Assembly (NCBI GenBank): GCA_963837695.1
Contig: CAWINZ010000005.1
Location: 1,984,001-2,048,000, forward strand
Direction: 5' to 3'
Origin: VRUE01 sp963837695
Lineage (GTDB): Bacteria > Actinomycetota > Thermoleophilia > Solirubrobacterales > 70-9
DNA length: 64,000 nucleotides
A program made the position numbers and the translations under genes. Positions 45,121 to 51,989 of this stretch are shown piece by piece. Within the stretch, counting starts at the first letter, position 1, and every line of letters starts with the position of its first letter. Under the pieces are notes generated by a model. The model had not been told where the DNA came from. It saw only the letters and a program-made list of their open reading frames with translations, and did no database searches.

Positions 45121-45387
45121 ATGGAGGACACCTTTCCCGATCTCAGTTCGCTCAGCGATGAAGAGCTGAAGGACCTGATCGACAAGCTAACCACCGAGGA
45201 GAACGAGATCTCCTACAAACGCCGGGTCCTGCACGGCAAGATCGACATCCTGCGTGCCGAGCTCGTCAACCGGCTGCGCCACAAGCACGAAAGCGGCGAC
45301 TCGCTGATCTCGGGTGACGACGTCGCCCAGCTGACCGACATCCTCGCCGGCAAGCAGAGTCCACCCGAGGACGACGCGGCCGCCTGA
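45121..45387 (+). CDS. RsiG-like anti-sigma family protein with one c-di-GMP-type motif (AmfC-like)
   Basis: The 88-residue, highly helical protein contains EENEISYKRRVLHGKIDILR, in which E27, S31, R34, H38 and D42 match the c-di-GMP motif E(X)3S(X)2R(X)3Q(X)3D of Streptomyces RsiG except that Gln is His. RsiG binds the sigma factor WhiG when loaded with c-di-GMP; such proteins are often labelled aerial mycelium formation protein. Here there is one motif copy, as in the short forms of deep-branching actinobacteria. It has its own strong promoter and AAGGAG, and is followed by the FHA and FtsR-like genes. A sigma partner is not in the window. Confidence 0.75.
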   Translation: MEDTFPDLSSLSDEELKDLIDKLTTEENEISYKRRVLHGKIDILRAELVNRLRHKHESGDSLISGDDVAQLTDILAGKQSPPEDDAAA

Positions 45388-45403
45388 GGCTGGATCCGAT
45401 CCG

Positions 45404-45877
45404 ATGGCCATCCACTGTCCAGAGTGCGGCTTCGTAAACCCCGAGGGCGCCAACTACTGCCAGAAGTGCGGTGCCTATCTCGGCGGGCCCAAAGACGGCG
45501 AGGACGAGCCGACGACGATGACCTACACCGTCGACGACACCGGCGAGATGCAGCCGATCGACATCGACGAGGTCCTCGAGGAGAGCGGCGCGGCGCTGGT
45601 CATCCGCTCCGGCGGCGGCCGCGCGGGGGAGAGCTTCACGGTGACCGAGGACCGGGTCAGCATCGGTCGCAGCCCCGACGCCGGTGTCTTCCTCGACGAC
45701 GTCACCGTCTCCCGCAACCACGCGCTGCTGGTTCGCCGGCGCGACGGCTTCTACATCGACGATCTCGGCTCGCTCAACGGCACCTACGTCAACCGGCGCC
45801 GGATCGAGTCCCACCGCCTTGCTGACGGCGACGAGATCCAGGTCGGCAAGTACAAGCTGAGCTACCTGGAGAAGTAG
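45404..45877 (+). CDS. zinc-ribbon and FHA domain protein, GarA-like
   Basis: The 157-residue protein has an N-terminal zinc ribbon (CPECGFVNPEGANYCQKCG; Cys5, 8, 19, 22), a Thr-rich acidic linker (TTMTYTVDDTG at 37-47) and a C-terminal FHA domain (VSIGRSPDAGVFLDDVTVSR, then LGSLNGTYVNRRRI). GarA of mycobacteria has a phospho-acceptor ETTS motif before its FHA domain and controls 2-oxoglutarate use after phosphorylation by PknB/PknG; the linker here may play that part. The zinc ribbon is an addition compared with mycobacterial GarA. ftsR-like gene follows by 8 bases. Confidence 0.85.
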   Translation: MAIHCPECGFVNPEGANYCQKCGAYLGGPKDGEDEPTTMTYTVDDTGEMQPIDIDEVLEESGAALVIRSGGGRAGESFTVTEDRVSIGRSPDAGVFLDDVTVSRNHALLVRRRDGFYIDDLGSLNGTYVNRRRIESHRLADGDEIQVGKYKLSYLEK

Positions 45878-45885
45878 GGAGCCCC

Positions 45886-46629
45886 GTGGCGGTATCCGAG
45901 CAGCAGGTTCGCCAGCGCGACTCGCGGCCCCGCAAGGCGCTGACGATCGGCGCCGTCTGCAAGATCCTCGAGAACGAGTTCGACGACATCTCGATCTCCA
46001 AGATCCGCTACCTCGAGGATCAGAAGCTGCTGACCCCGCGCCGCACGCAGGGCGGCTACCGCCTCTACAGCCAGTCCGACGTCGAGCGCCTGCGCACGAT
46101 CCTGCGCCTGCAGCGCGACGAGTTCCTGCCCTTGCGGGTGATCCGCCAGGAGCTCGCCGCGGGCGGTGACATCGACCTGGGGGCGGGGAGCGGCGACCGC
46201 CGTCCGGCGGCCGGCGCGGTGCGACGGGCGATCCTGGTCAACACCTCGAGCGCCTACCTGACCCTGGAGGAGGTGATCGAGGAGACGGGCGCCCGCTCGG
46301 AGCTGATCGCGGAGTTGGAGAACTTCGGCATCGTCCAGCCCGAGAAGCGCGACGGCAAGGCTGCTTACGACGAGACCGACCGCGAGATTGTCCGCGCCGC
46401 CAACGAGCTGTCCCGGGTCGGCGTCGGCGCCCGCAACCTGCGCGTCTTCCGCTCCTCCGCCGATCGCGAGGCCAACCTGCTGGAAGCGCTGCTCGGGCCC
46501 TCGCTGCGCTCGCGCAATCCCGAGCGGCGCAAGGAGGCCCTGGAGAGCCTGGAGAGCCTGGCGGCGACGGTCAGTCACCTCAAGCACCTGCTGCTGGTCC
46601 GGGATCTCCGCCGCCTCGCCGGTGACTAG
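45886..46629 (+). CDS. MerR-family transcriptional regulator, FtsR-like
   Basis: The 247-residue protein has a MerR winged helix (LTIGAVCKILENEFDDISIS, KIRYLEDQKLLTPRRT, GGYRLYSQSDVERLRTIL) with no Cys metal site, and a second winged-helix-like part near residues 115-180. This matches Rv1828/FtsR, an activator of ftsZ in corynebacteria and a partner of garA in gene order. The GTG start has GGGAG four bases before it. It is cotranscribed with the FHA gene. Confidence 0.85.
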   Translation: MAVSEQQVRQRDSRPRKALTIGAVCKILENEFDDISISKIRYLEDQKLLTPRRTQGGYRLYSQSDVERLRTILRLQRDEFLPLRVIRQELAAGGDIDLGAGSGDRRPAAGAVRRAILVNTSSAYLTLEEVIEETGARSELIAELENFGIVQPEKRDGKAAYDETDREIVRAANELSRVGVGARNLRVFRSSADREANLLEALLGPSLRSRNPERRKEALESLESLAATVSHLKHLLLVRDLRRLAGD

Positions 46630-46731
46630 AGCGCTGCAAACCGGCGTCTGGCGGCGTCCTCGGTCGCTCGCGTGCTAGCGCACGCCACGCTCCCTGCGTC
46701 CTTGCCAGACTTGGTTTTCACGCTCTAGTCC

Positions 46732-47193
46732 ATGTCGAAAGTCACTCGAAAACGCCTCATCTCTTCTCCTCTGAATGAGGTCTGGGAGCTGATCTCCGAC
46801 CCCTACAGCCTGCCGCGCTGGTGGCCGCGGACGAGTCGCGTAGAGAGCGTCGATCGCAAGTCCGAGGGCAAGCGCAGCCAGTGGACCAAGGTCCTCGAGA
46901 CGGCCGAAGGGCGCGGGGTCCGCGCCGACTACCGCTGCCTCAGCTCGGCCGAGGGCGAGCGCTACGTCTGGGAGCAGCAGCTCGCCGGCAGCCCCTTCGA
47001 ACGGCACCTGCGCAGCTCGGTGGTCGAGATCGGGCTGCGGGCAGGCGAGGATGGGACCGTGGTCAGCCTCACCTCCGAGCAGAAGCTGCGCGGTATGTCG
47101 CGGTTGGGCTCGCCGATGATGCGCGGTGGCCAGGGCAAGATCCTCGAGCAGGCGCTGGACGGCCTCGAAAGCGCACTTGGAGGGTCACGGTGA
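46732..47193 (+). CDS. SRPBCC (START/Bet v1-like) family protein
   Basis: The 153-residue protein starts VTRKRLISSPLNEVWELISD and has PYSLPRWWPRTSRVE, the typical first helices of the polyketide cyclase/SRPBCC fold, which binds hydrophobic ligands. No catalytic residues can be named. Its TGA overlaps the GTG of the FAD enzyme gene, so the two are coupled. Confidence 0.75.
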   Translation: MSKVTRKRLISSPLNEVWELISDPYSLPRWWPRTSRVESVDRKSEGKRSQWTKVLETAEGRGVRADYRCLSSAEGERYVWEQQLAGSPFERHLRSSVVEIGLRAGEDGTVVSLTSEQKLRGMSRLGSPMMRGGQGKILEQALDGLESALGGSR

Positions 47194-48833
47194 GGTCCGC
47201 ATGGCCTCGGCGAGACTCGAAGTGGTGGGGCTGGGGCGATCCGGCCGTGGAGCCGAAGCTGGATGGCGAGGCGCTGGGGGTGCTGCGTGAGCGGGTGGGG
47301 GAGATGGAGGCTTGGCCGTTGGCGGCTGAGCTCGACCGTTTCGAGTTGCCCGAGGCGGAGTCGCTGCCACAGAGCTTGATCGAGGCCGTGGGCGAGGCGA
47401 ACGTCTTCACCTCTGCCGAGGACCGGGTGCGGCATGCGACTGGTTGCGGCTACGCCGATTTGGCCCGGCTGCGGGGCGGACGGCTGGATGCGGCGCCCGA
47501 TGCCGTTCTGCTTCCCCCGAACGCCGACGCCGTCAGGCGCGTGCTGGAGATCTGTGCGGCAGAGGGGATCGCTGTCGTTCCCTATGGCGGCGGCACCAGC
47601 GTTGTCGGCGGGGTCGCGCCGCTGCGGGGACCTCACTCGCGCCTGGTCAGTCTCGACCTCGCCCGTCTCCGTGAGGTAGAGGTCGATCGACGCTCGCTCA
47701 CTGCCCGCCTCGGTGCGGGCCTGCGCGGGCCCGAGGCGGAAGCGGCGCTGAACGCCGCGGGTGTCGTGCTTGGCCACTTCCCGCAGTCGTTCGAGTACGC
47801 GACGATCGGCGGCTTCGCGGCTACCCGATCGGCCGGGCAAGCCTCCAGCGGCTATGGCCGCTTCGACTCGCTGGTCAGCTCGGTGCGGTTGATCGCGCCG
47901 GCCGGCGATCTGCGCACGCTGGAGACGCCTCATACGGCCGCCGGTCCATCGCTCCGCGAGCTGGTGGTCGGCTCGGAGGGGACCTTCGGGGTGATTCCAG
48001 GCGTCACGGTGCGCGTGCGCCCGCAGCCGCGCGTGCGGCGCTACGAGGCCTGGATCGCCGAGAGCTTCGAGGCGGGCGCCGAGATCGTGCGGGCGCTCGC
48101 GCAGGGGCCCGGGCTTCCCGACGTGATCCGCGTCTCCGACGAGGAGGAGACCGAGGTCTCGCTGGCGCTCTCCGGCCCGCGCGGGCTCTCCGGGACCCTC
48201 TTCGGCGGCTACCTCGGCCTGCGCCGCAGGCGCGGCGGCTGCCTGATCGTCGTCGGCTTTGAGGGTGACGAGGAGTCGGTCGCCCGCCGCCGCGCCCTCG
48301 CGGTAAGGGCTCTGCGCCGCGGTGGCGCCGCCTACCTCGGCCAGGGAGCGGGGCGCTCCTGGGAGCACGGCCGCTACCAGGGGCCCTACCTGCGCGACAC
48401 GCTGATCGGAATGGGGACGATGGTCGAGACGCTCGAGACTTCGCACACCTGGTCGCGGCTGCACGAGCTGCACGCCGCCGTGGCGGCCGCGATCCGCGGA
48501 GCGCTAACGGCTCAAGGCACGCCCGGACTCGCCTTCTGCCACCTCTCGCATGCCTACGCCGACGGTGCCTCGCTCTACTTCACCTTCATCTCCCGCTCCC
48601 GCCGGGGCAACGAGATCGAGCAATGGCACGCGGTCAAGCAAGCCGCCTCAGAAGCAATAGTCACCACGGGAGGCACGATCACCCACCATCATGCCGTAGG
48701 CCGCGACCACGCCCCCTACATGCAAGCCGAGGTGGGGGAGACCGGCATCGACGTCCTGCGCGCAATCAAGGACCAGCTAGATCCCAGCGGGATCATGAAC
48801 CCGGGCAAGCTACTCGCAGGCCGATCCCGGTAG
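47190..48833 (+). CDS. FAD-binding oxidase, alkyldihydroxyacetonephosphate synthase (AGPS) family
   Basis: The 547-residue protein has a VAO/PCMH-type FAD domain (VVPYGGGTSVVGGVAP, EYATIGGFAATRSAGQASSG, VVGSEGTFGVIPG) and the AGPS-type C-terminus with TITHHHAVGRDHAPYM, the triple-His segment that is catalytic in alkyl-DHAP synthase. AGPS swaps an acyl for an alkyl chain in ether-lipid synthesis. A more general glycolate/lactate oxidase function cannot be ruled out, but the HHH motif argues for AGPS. The end of the gene is one arm of a 19-base inverted repeat. Confidence 0.82.
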   Translation: MRSAWPRRDSKWWGWGDPAVEPKLDGEALGVLRERVGEMEAWPLAAELDRFELPEAESLPQSLIEAVGEANVFTSAEDRVRHATGCGYADLARLRGGRLDAAPDAVLLPPNADAVRRVLEICAAEGIAVVPYGGGTSVVGGVAPLRGPHSRLVSLDLARLREVEVDRRSLTARLGAGLRGPEAEAALNAAGVVLGHFPQSFEYATIGGFAATRSAGQASSGYGRFDSLVSSVRLIAPAGDLRTLETPHTAAGPSLRELVVGSEGTFGVIPGVTVRVRPQPRVRRYEAWIAESFEAGAEIVRALAQGPGLPDVIRVSDEEETEVSLALSGPRGLSGTLFGGYLGLRRRRGGCLIVVGFEGDEESVARRRALAVRALRRGGAAYLGQGAGRSWEHGRYQGPYLRDTLIGMGTMVETLETSHTWSRLHELHAAVAAAIRGALTAQGTPGLAFCHLSHAYADGASLYFTFISRSRRGNEIEQWHAVKQAASEAIVTTGGTITHHHAVGRDHAPYMQAEVGETGIDVLRAIKDQLDPSGIMNPGKLLAGRSR

Positions 48834-48930
48834 GGCTGAAACGTCTTGTACTTTTTCGCCGAGGCCCTTGGGCATCAGCCCAACCGCGCTACACCGAACA
48901 AGTTAAGTGAAAGCCCTACCGGGATCGGCC
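48819..48930. repeat. inverted repeat joining the ends of two convergent genes
   Basis: Perfect 19-base arms, GGCCGATCCCGGTAGGGCT (48819-48837) and its complement (48912-48930), flank a 74-base loop with a small inner hairpin (TTGGGC-ATCA-GCCCAA, 48868-48883). Each arm encodes the last codons (GRSR or similar, then TAG) of the gene it lies in. It may act as a two-way terminator or mark a duplication. Confidence 0.75.
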
Positions 48931-49782
48931 TTCTCGCGCAATCGGCCCCGTGATTTCGCCCGTCAGCACCGTTTCGCCGGTGTACCGCGGCAGCGATTTG
49001 TTCTTCTTCGCCCGCTCCACCTCGGCCTGGTAGGCCGCATCCTCGGTGCGCGAGACGTAGATCTGATCGAAGGCGCCGCTGGCGACGTAGGCGAGCAGTT
49101 CGGCCGGGATCGAGAAGCGCGCGCCGAGGCTGCCGGAATTGTCGACAGGGACGCTGCCGACCCGAAGCGCGAGTTTCGGCGAGCGGTAGAGCCAGACGAT
49201 GTAGGACTGCCCCTTTTCGGTCGGCTGGAGGCCTTCGCCGGTCACCTGCAGGACGATTTCCTTCTTGAGCCTGCCGAAGATGGCACGGCCGCTCGCATCG
49301 CTGCCGTCGGCAGGTTCGAGCACCGCCTGCGTCAGTTTGCCGCTTTCGGCCGCGGCGGTTTCGGTTGCGTTCGCGGCTGCTTCGGGGGAGTTGGAAGTGG
49401 AATCGGAACCGCCGCTGAAGATCGCGATTGCCGCCAGGATCACGGCAACGATTCCGAGCGCGCCGCCGGTCAGCAGGACGAGGCGCCGCCGCTCCGCGGG
49501 CAGCGTCGGTCGCGAGGGCCGGCTCGCCGGCTTCTTGACCGGGGTCTTCGGCTCGGCCGGAGGCGGTGGTGGGGTGGGCATCGGGGGCTCGGCGGGCTCC
49601 TTTGCCTCTACCGCCGGGGGCGTCGGCTCCGCGGCAGGCTCCTCCGCCGCGGCCAGGGCGTCCTTTACTTCCGCCCGCACCTGCTCGACGCTGAGCCCCT
49701 TCAGCGCCGCGATGTCCTCGTAGCCCTCCTCGCGCTGCGCGAGCAGGCGAAGCAGGGCCCTCTGGTCGTCGCTCAGTCCCAT
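48916..49782 (-). CDS. membrane protein with N-terminal sigma-like helix-turn-helix and RskA-like C-terminus
   Basis: The 288-residue protein starts with a sigma-region-4-like segment (LSDDQRALLRLLAQREEGYE, DIAALKGLSVEQVRAEVKDA), then a Pro/Ala/Glu-rich linker, one membrane helix (LVLLTGGALGIVAVILAAIA) and an extracellular domain with YIVWLYRSPKLALRVGSVPV, similar to anti-sigma-K (RskA) domains. It may link an envelope signal to transcription. No extracytoplasmic sigma gene lies next to it. TAGTGT is 10 bases before the ATG. Confidence 0.7.
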   Translation of the reverse strand: MGLSDDQRALLRLLAQREEGYEDIAALKGLSVEQVRAEVKDALAAAEEPAAEPTPPAVEAKEPAEPPMPTPPPPPAEPKTPVKKPASRPSRPTLPAERRRLVLLTGGALGIVAVILAAIAIFSGGSDSTSNSPEAAANATETAAAESGKLTQAVLEPADGSDASGRAIFGRLKKEIVLQVTGEGLQPTEKGQSYIVWLYRSPKLALRVGSVPVDNSGSLGARFSIPAELLAYVASGAFDQIYVSRTEDAAYQAEVERAKKNKSLPRYTGETVLTGEITGPIAREGRSR

Positions 49783-49832
49783 CCCGGCGGGAACACTATG
49801 GGACGCGCTTTAAGCCCACATGTAGGAGGCGG

Positions 49833-49838
49833 TAGGGT
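49833..49838 (+). promoter_or_regulatory. -10 hexamer TAGGGT for the thioesterase gene
   Basis: TAGGGT ends 8 bases before ATG 49847; no Shine-Dalgarno sequence is seen. Confidence 0.45.
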
Positions 49839-49846
49839 CCGCGCCG

Positions 49847-50254
49847 ATGGCGGACGATCCCCACGGCCTGCTCTCCCATTTCGATGCCCTGATCGGCACC
49901 GAGTGGCTCAGCGACGACCCCGAGGATGCTCGGGCGCGCGTCCCGATCCGCGACGATCTGCGCCAGCCGGCTGGACTGATGCATGGCGGGGTGATGTCGA
50001 GCCTGGTCGAGAGCGTCTGCTCACGCGCCACGGCACTCACCGTGATGGGCGACGGCATGGCCGCGATGGGACAGTCGATCGCGGTCAGCTTCATCCGCCC
50101 GATCACGTCAAGTCACGCCGAAGTAAGGGCGCAGGCACGTCACCGCGGTCGCACCAGCTGGGTCTGGGATGCGGAAGTCCTCAACGCCGACGGCAAACTC
50201 TGCGCGCTGGCGCAGATGACGATCGCGGTAAGGCCTATCCCCCAAAGCGGTTAG
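49847..50254 (+). CDS. PaaI-family hotdog thioesterase
   Basis: The 135-residue hotdog-fold protein has QPAGLMHGGVMSSLVESVCS, the PaaI/YbgC-type active-site segment with the HGG motif, and AMGQSIAVSFIRPITSSHAE as the dimer strand. It probably hydrolyses acyl-CoA thioesters. It could serve the nearby acyl-CoA ligase or thiolase products, but that is inference. The 3' end overlaps the convergent nadE by 20 bases. Confidence 0.85.
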   Translation: MADDPHGLLSHFDALIGTEWLSDDPEDARARVPIRDDLRQPAGLMHGGVMSSLVESVCSRATALTVMGDGMAAMGQSIAVSFIRPITSSHAEVRAQARHRGRTSWVWDAEVLNADGKLCALAQMTIAVRPIPQSG

Positions 50255-51908
50255 TGATTGGCAGTCGCCGGTCCCTGCCGAACGCCCGGGGCGTGATGCG
50301 GATGCCCGGCGCCGCCTGGCGGCGCTTGTACTCGGAGCGGTCGACCATGCGCACCACCTCGTCGACCACGTCCGCCGGCATCCCCGCCGCGACCATCTCC
50401 TCCCGGCCCTGGTCGCGCTCGACGTAGGCCTCCAACACCCGGTCGAGCAGCTCATAGGGCGGCAGCGAGTCGCTGTCGAGTTGGTCGGGGCGCAGCTCGG
50501 CTGAGGGCGCTCGCTCGAGCACCGAGGCCGGCACGAGGTCCTCGCCCGCCCGCTCGTTGCGGTGGCGAACCAGGTCGTAGACGAGGGTCTTCGGGACGTC
50601 CTTGATCGCCGCGAACCCGCCCGCCATATCTCCGTAGAGGGTCGCGTAGCCGACCGACATCTCGCTCTTGTTGCCGGTGGTCAGCACCAGCCAGCCATGC
50701 TTGTTCGAGAGCGCCATCATCACGTTGCCGCGGATCCGCGCCTGGATGTTCTCGGCCGCCAGGTCCGGCTCGGACGGACGGGTCGGGTCGCGAGGTAGTG
50801 GCTCCTCATCGGCGTCACCGCCGGCGCCATTGCCGACGAGGGCCGCTGCGAGGGAGTCCTCGTAGGCACCCATTGCCGCCTCGATCGGGATCTCAATCAA
50901 GTCGGCTCCGAGGTTTGCGGCGATAGTTCGGGCATCCGCCTGGGTTTCATGGCTGGAATGGGGCGAGGGCATGACCACGCAGCTGACGTTCTCGGCTCCG
51001 ATCGCATCGGCGGCGAGCATGGCCACCAAGGCCGAGTCGATCCCGCCCGAGACGGCGATCCCGACGTGGCGAAAGCCGTTCTTGCCGACGTAGTCGCGCA
51101 GGCCGAGGACCAGCGCCCCATAGACCTCGGCGGGGTCGGGGAGGGGCCCGGCGAGACGCCCGGGGGTGCCGGCAGGGATCTCGCAGATCAGCAGCTCCTC
51201 CTCGAACTGAGCGGCGCGGGCGATCACCTCGCCGCTCGGGTCGACGACGAAGCTCTGGCCGTCGAAGACCAGCTCGTCCTGGCCGCCGACGAGGTTGCAG
51301 AAGGCGAGGTGGGTCCCGTAGGCGCGGGCGCGGGCGGCGAACATCGCTTCCCGCTCGCGGCCCTTGCCGCGGTGGTAGGGAGAGCCCGACGGGTTGGCGA
51401 TCAGCACGGCGCCCTCCGCCGCCTCGATCGAGGCCGGCGGTCCCTCCTCCCAGACGTCCTCGCAGACGGTCAGGCCGACCTTGGAGCCGGCGACCTCGAT
51501 CGTCATCGGCTCGGTCCCGGGGACGAAATAGCGCTGCTCGTCGAAGACGGCGTAGTTGGGCAGCCTGTTCTTGCGGTAGATCGCATGGACCTCGCCGCCA
51601 CGGAGAACGGCGAGCGAGTTGTGGGCGTGGCGGTGGTCGCCGCCGGCCGCCACCGGCTCGGCGAAGCCGACCAGGGCGGTGATCTCGCCGCTGCCACGGG
51701 CAAGCTCCTCGATCGCGGCTCTATTGGCCTCCACGAAGTGCCGCTTCAGATAGAGATCCTCTGCCGGATAGCCGGGCAGGCAGAGCTCCGGGAAGATCGC
51801 CAGCTCGGCGCCCTCGGCAGTGGCCCGGCTCATCGAGGCGGCGATCTTGGCGGCGTTGCCGTCGAGGTCGCCGACCGTCGGGTCGATCTGGGCGAGAGCT
51901 ATGCGCAA
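50235..51908 (-). CDS. nadE: glutamine-dependent NAD+ synthetase
   Basis: The 557-residue protein has an N-terminal nitrilase-type glutaminase with Glu41 (FPELCLPGYP), Lys113 (YRKNRLPNY) and Cys149 (LTVCEDVWEEG), and a C-terminal synthetase with the PP-loop GIAVSGGIDSALVAML and LTTGNKSEMSVGYATLYGDM. It amidates deamido-NAD. The start is TTG 51908, giving a normal RIALAQIDPTVGD N-terminus, with AGGTG five bases upstream; a nine-codon reading frame ends across this start. Confidence 0.94.
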   Translation of the reverse strand: MRIALAQIDPTVGDLDGNAAKIAASMSRATAEGAELAIFPELCLPGYPAEDLYLKRHFVEANRAAIEELARGSGEITALVGFAEPVAAGGDHRHAHNSLAVLRGGEVHAIYRKNRLPNYAVFDEQRYFVPGTEPMTIEVAGSKVGLTVCEDVWEEGPPASIEAAEGAVLIANPSGSPYHRGKGREREAMFAARARAYGTHLAFCNLVGGQDELVFDGQSFVVDPSGEVIARAAQFEEELLICEIPAGTPGRLAGPLPDPAEVYGALVLGLRDYVGKNGFRHVGIAVSGGIDSALVAMLAADAIGAENVSCVVMPSPHSSHETQADARTIAANLGADLIEIPIEAAMGAYEDSLAAALVGNGAGGDADEEPLPRDPTRPSEPDLAAENIQARIRGNVMMALSNKHGWLVLTTGNKSEMSVGYATLYGDMAGGFAAIKDVPKTLVYDLVRHRNERAGEDLVPASVLERAPSAELRPDQLDSDSLPPYELLDRVLEAYVERDQGREEMVAAGMPADVVDEVVRMVDRSEYKRRQAAPGIRITPRAFGRDRRLPITNRFGG

Positions 51909-51928
51909 GAGGGCACCTGCAACTTCAC
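51899..51928 (-). CDS. possible nine-residue leader peptide upstream of nadE
   Basis: GTG 51928 opens a frame reading MKLQVPSCA and stopping at TAG 51901-51899, overlapping the nadE TTG in another frame. GATACT (51940-51935) lies 6 bases before the GTG, so the mRNA could start with this GTG. It could couple translation into nadE. Confidence 0.3.
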   Translation of the reverse strand: MKLQVPSCA

Positions 51929-51976
51929 CCTTGAAGTATCGCCGTCGAGGCGACCGGGACGCGCCTGGGCTGCCTG

Positions 51977-51982
51977 TAGATT
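51977..51982 (+). promoter_or_regulatory. -10 hexamer TAGATT for the metalloprotease gene
   Basis: TAGATT ends 7 bases before ATG 51990; no Shine-Dalgarno sequence is present. Confidence 0.45.
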
Positions 51983-51989
51983 GGCCTCG

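Noticed and set aside
48840..48905. tRNA-like stretch on the minus strand (GGTGTAGCGCGGTTGGGC)
   Set aside because: No full cloverleaf: the acceptor and T-arm are missing, so I do not call a tRNA.
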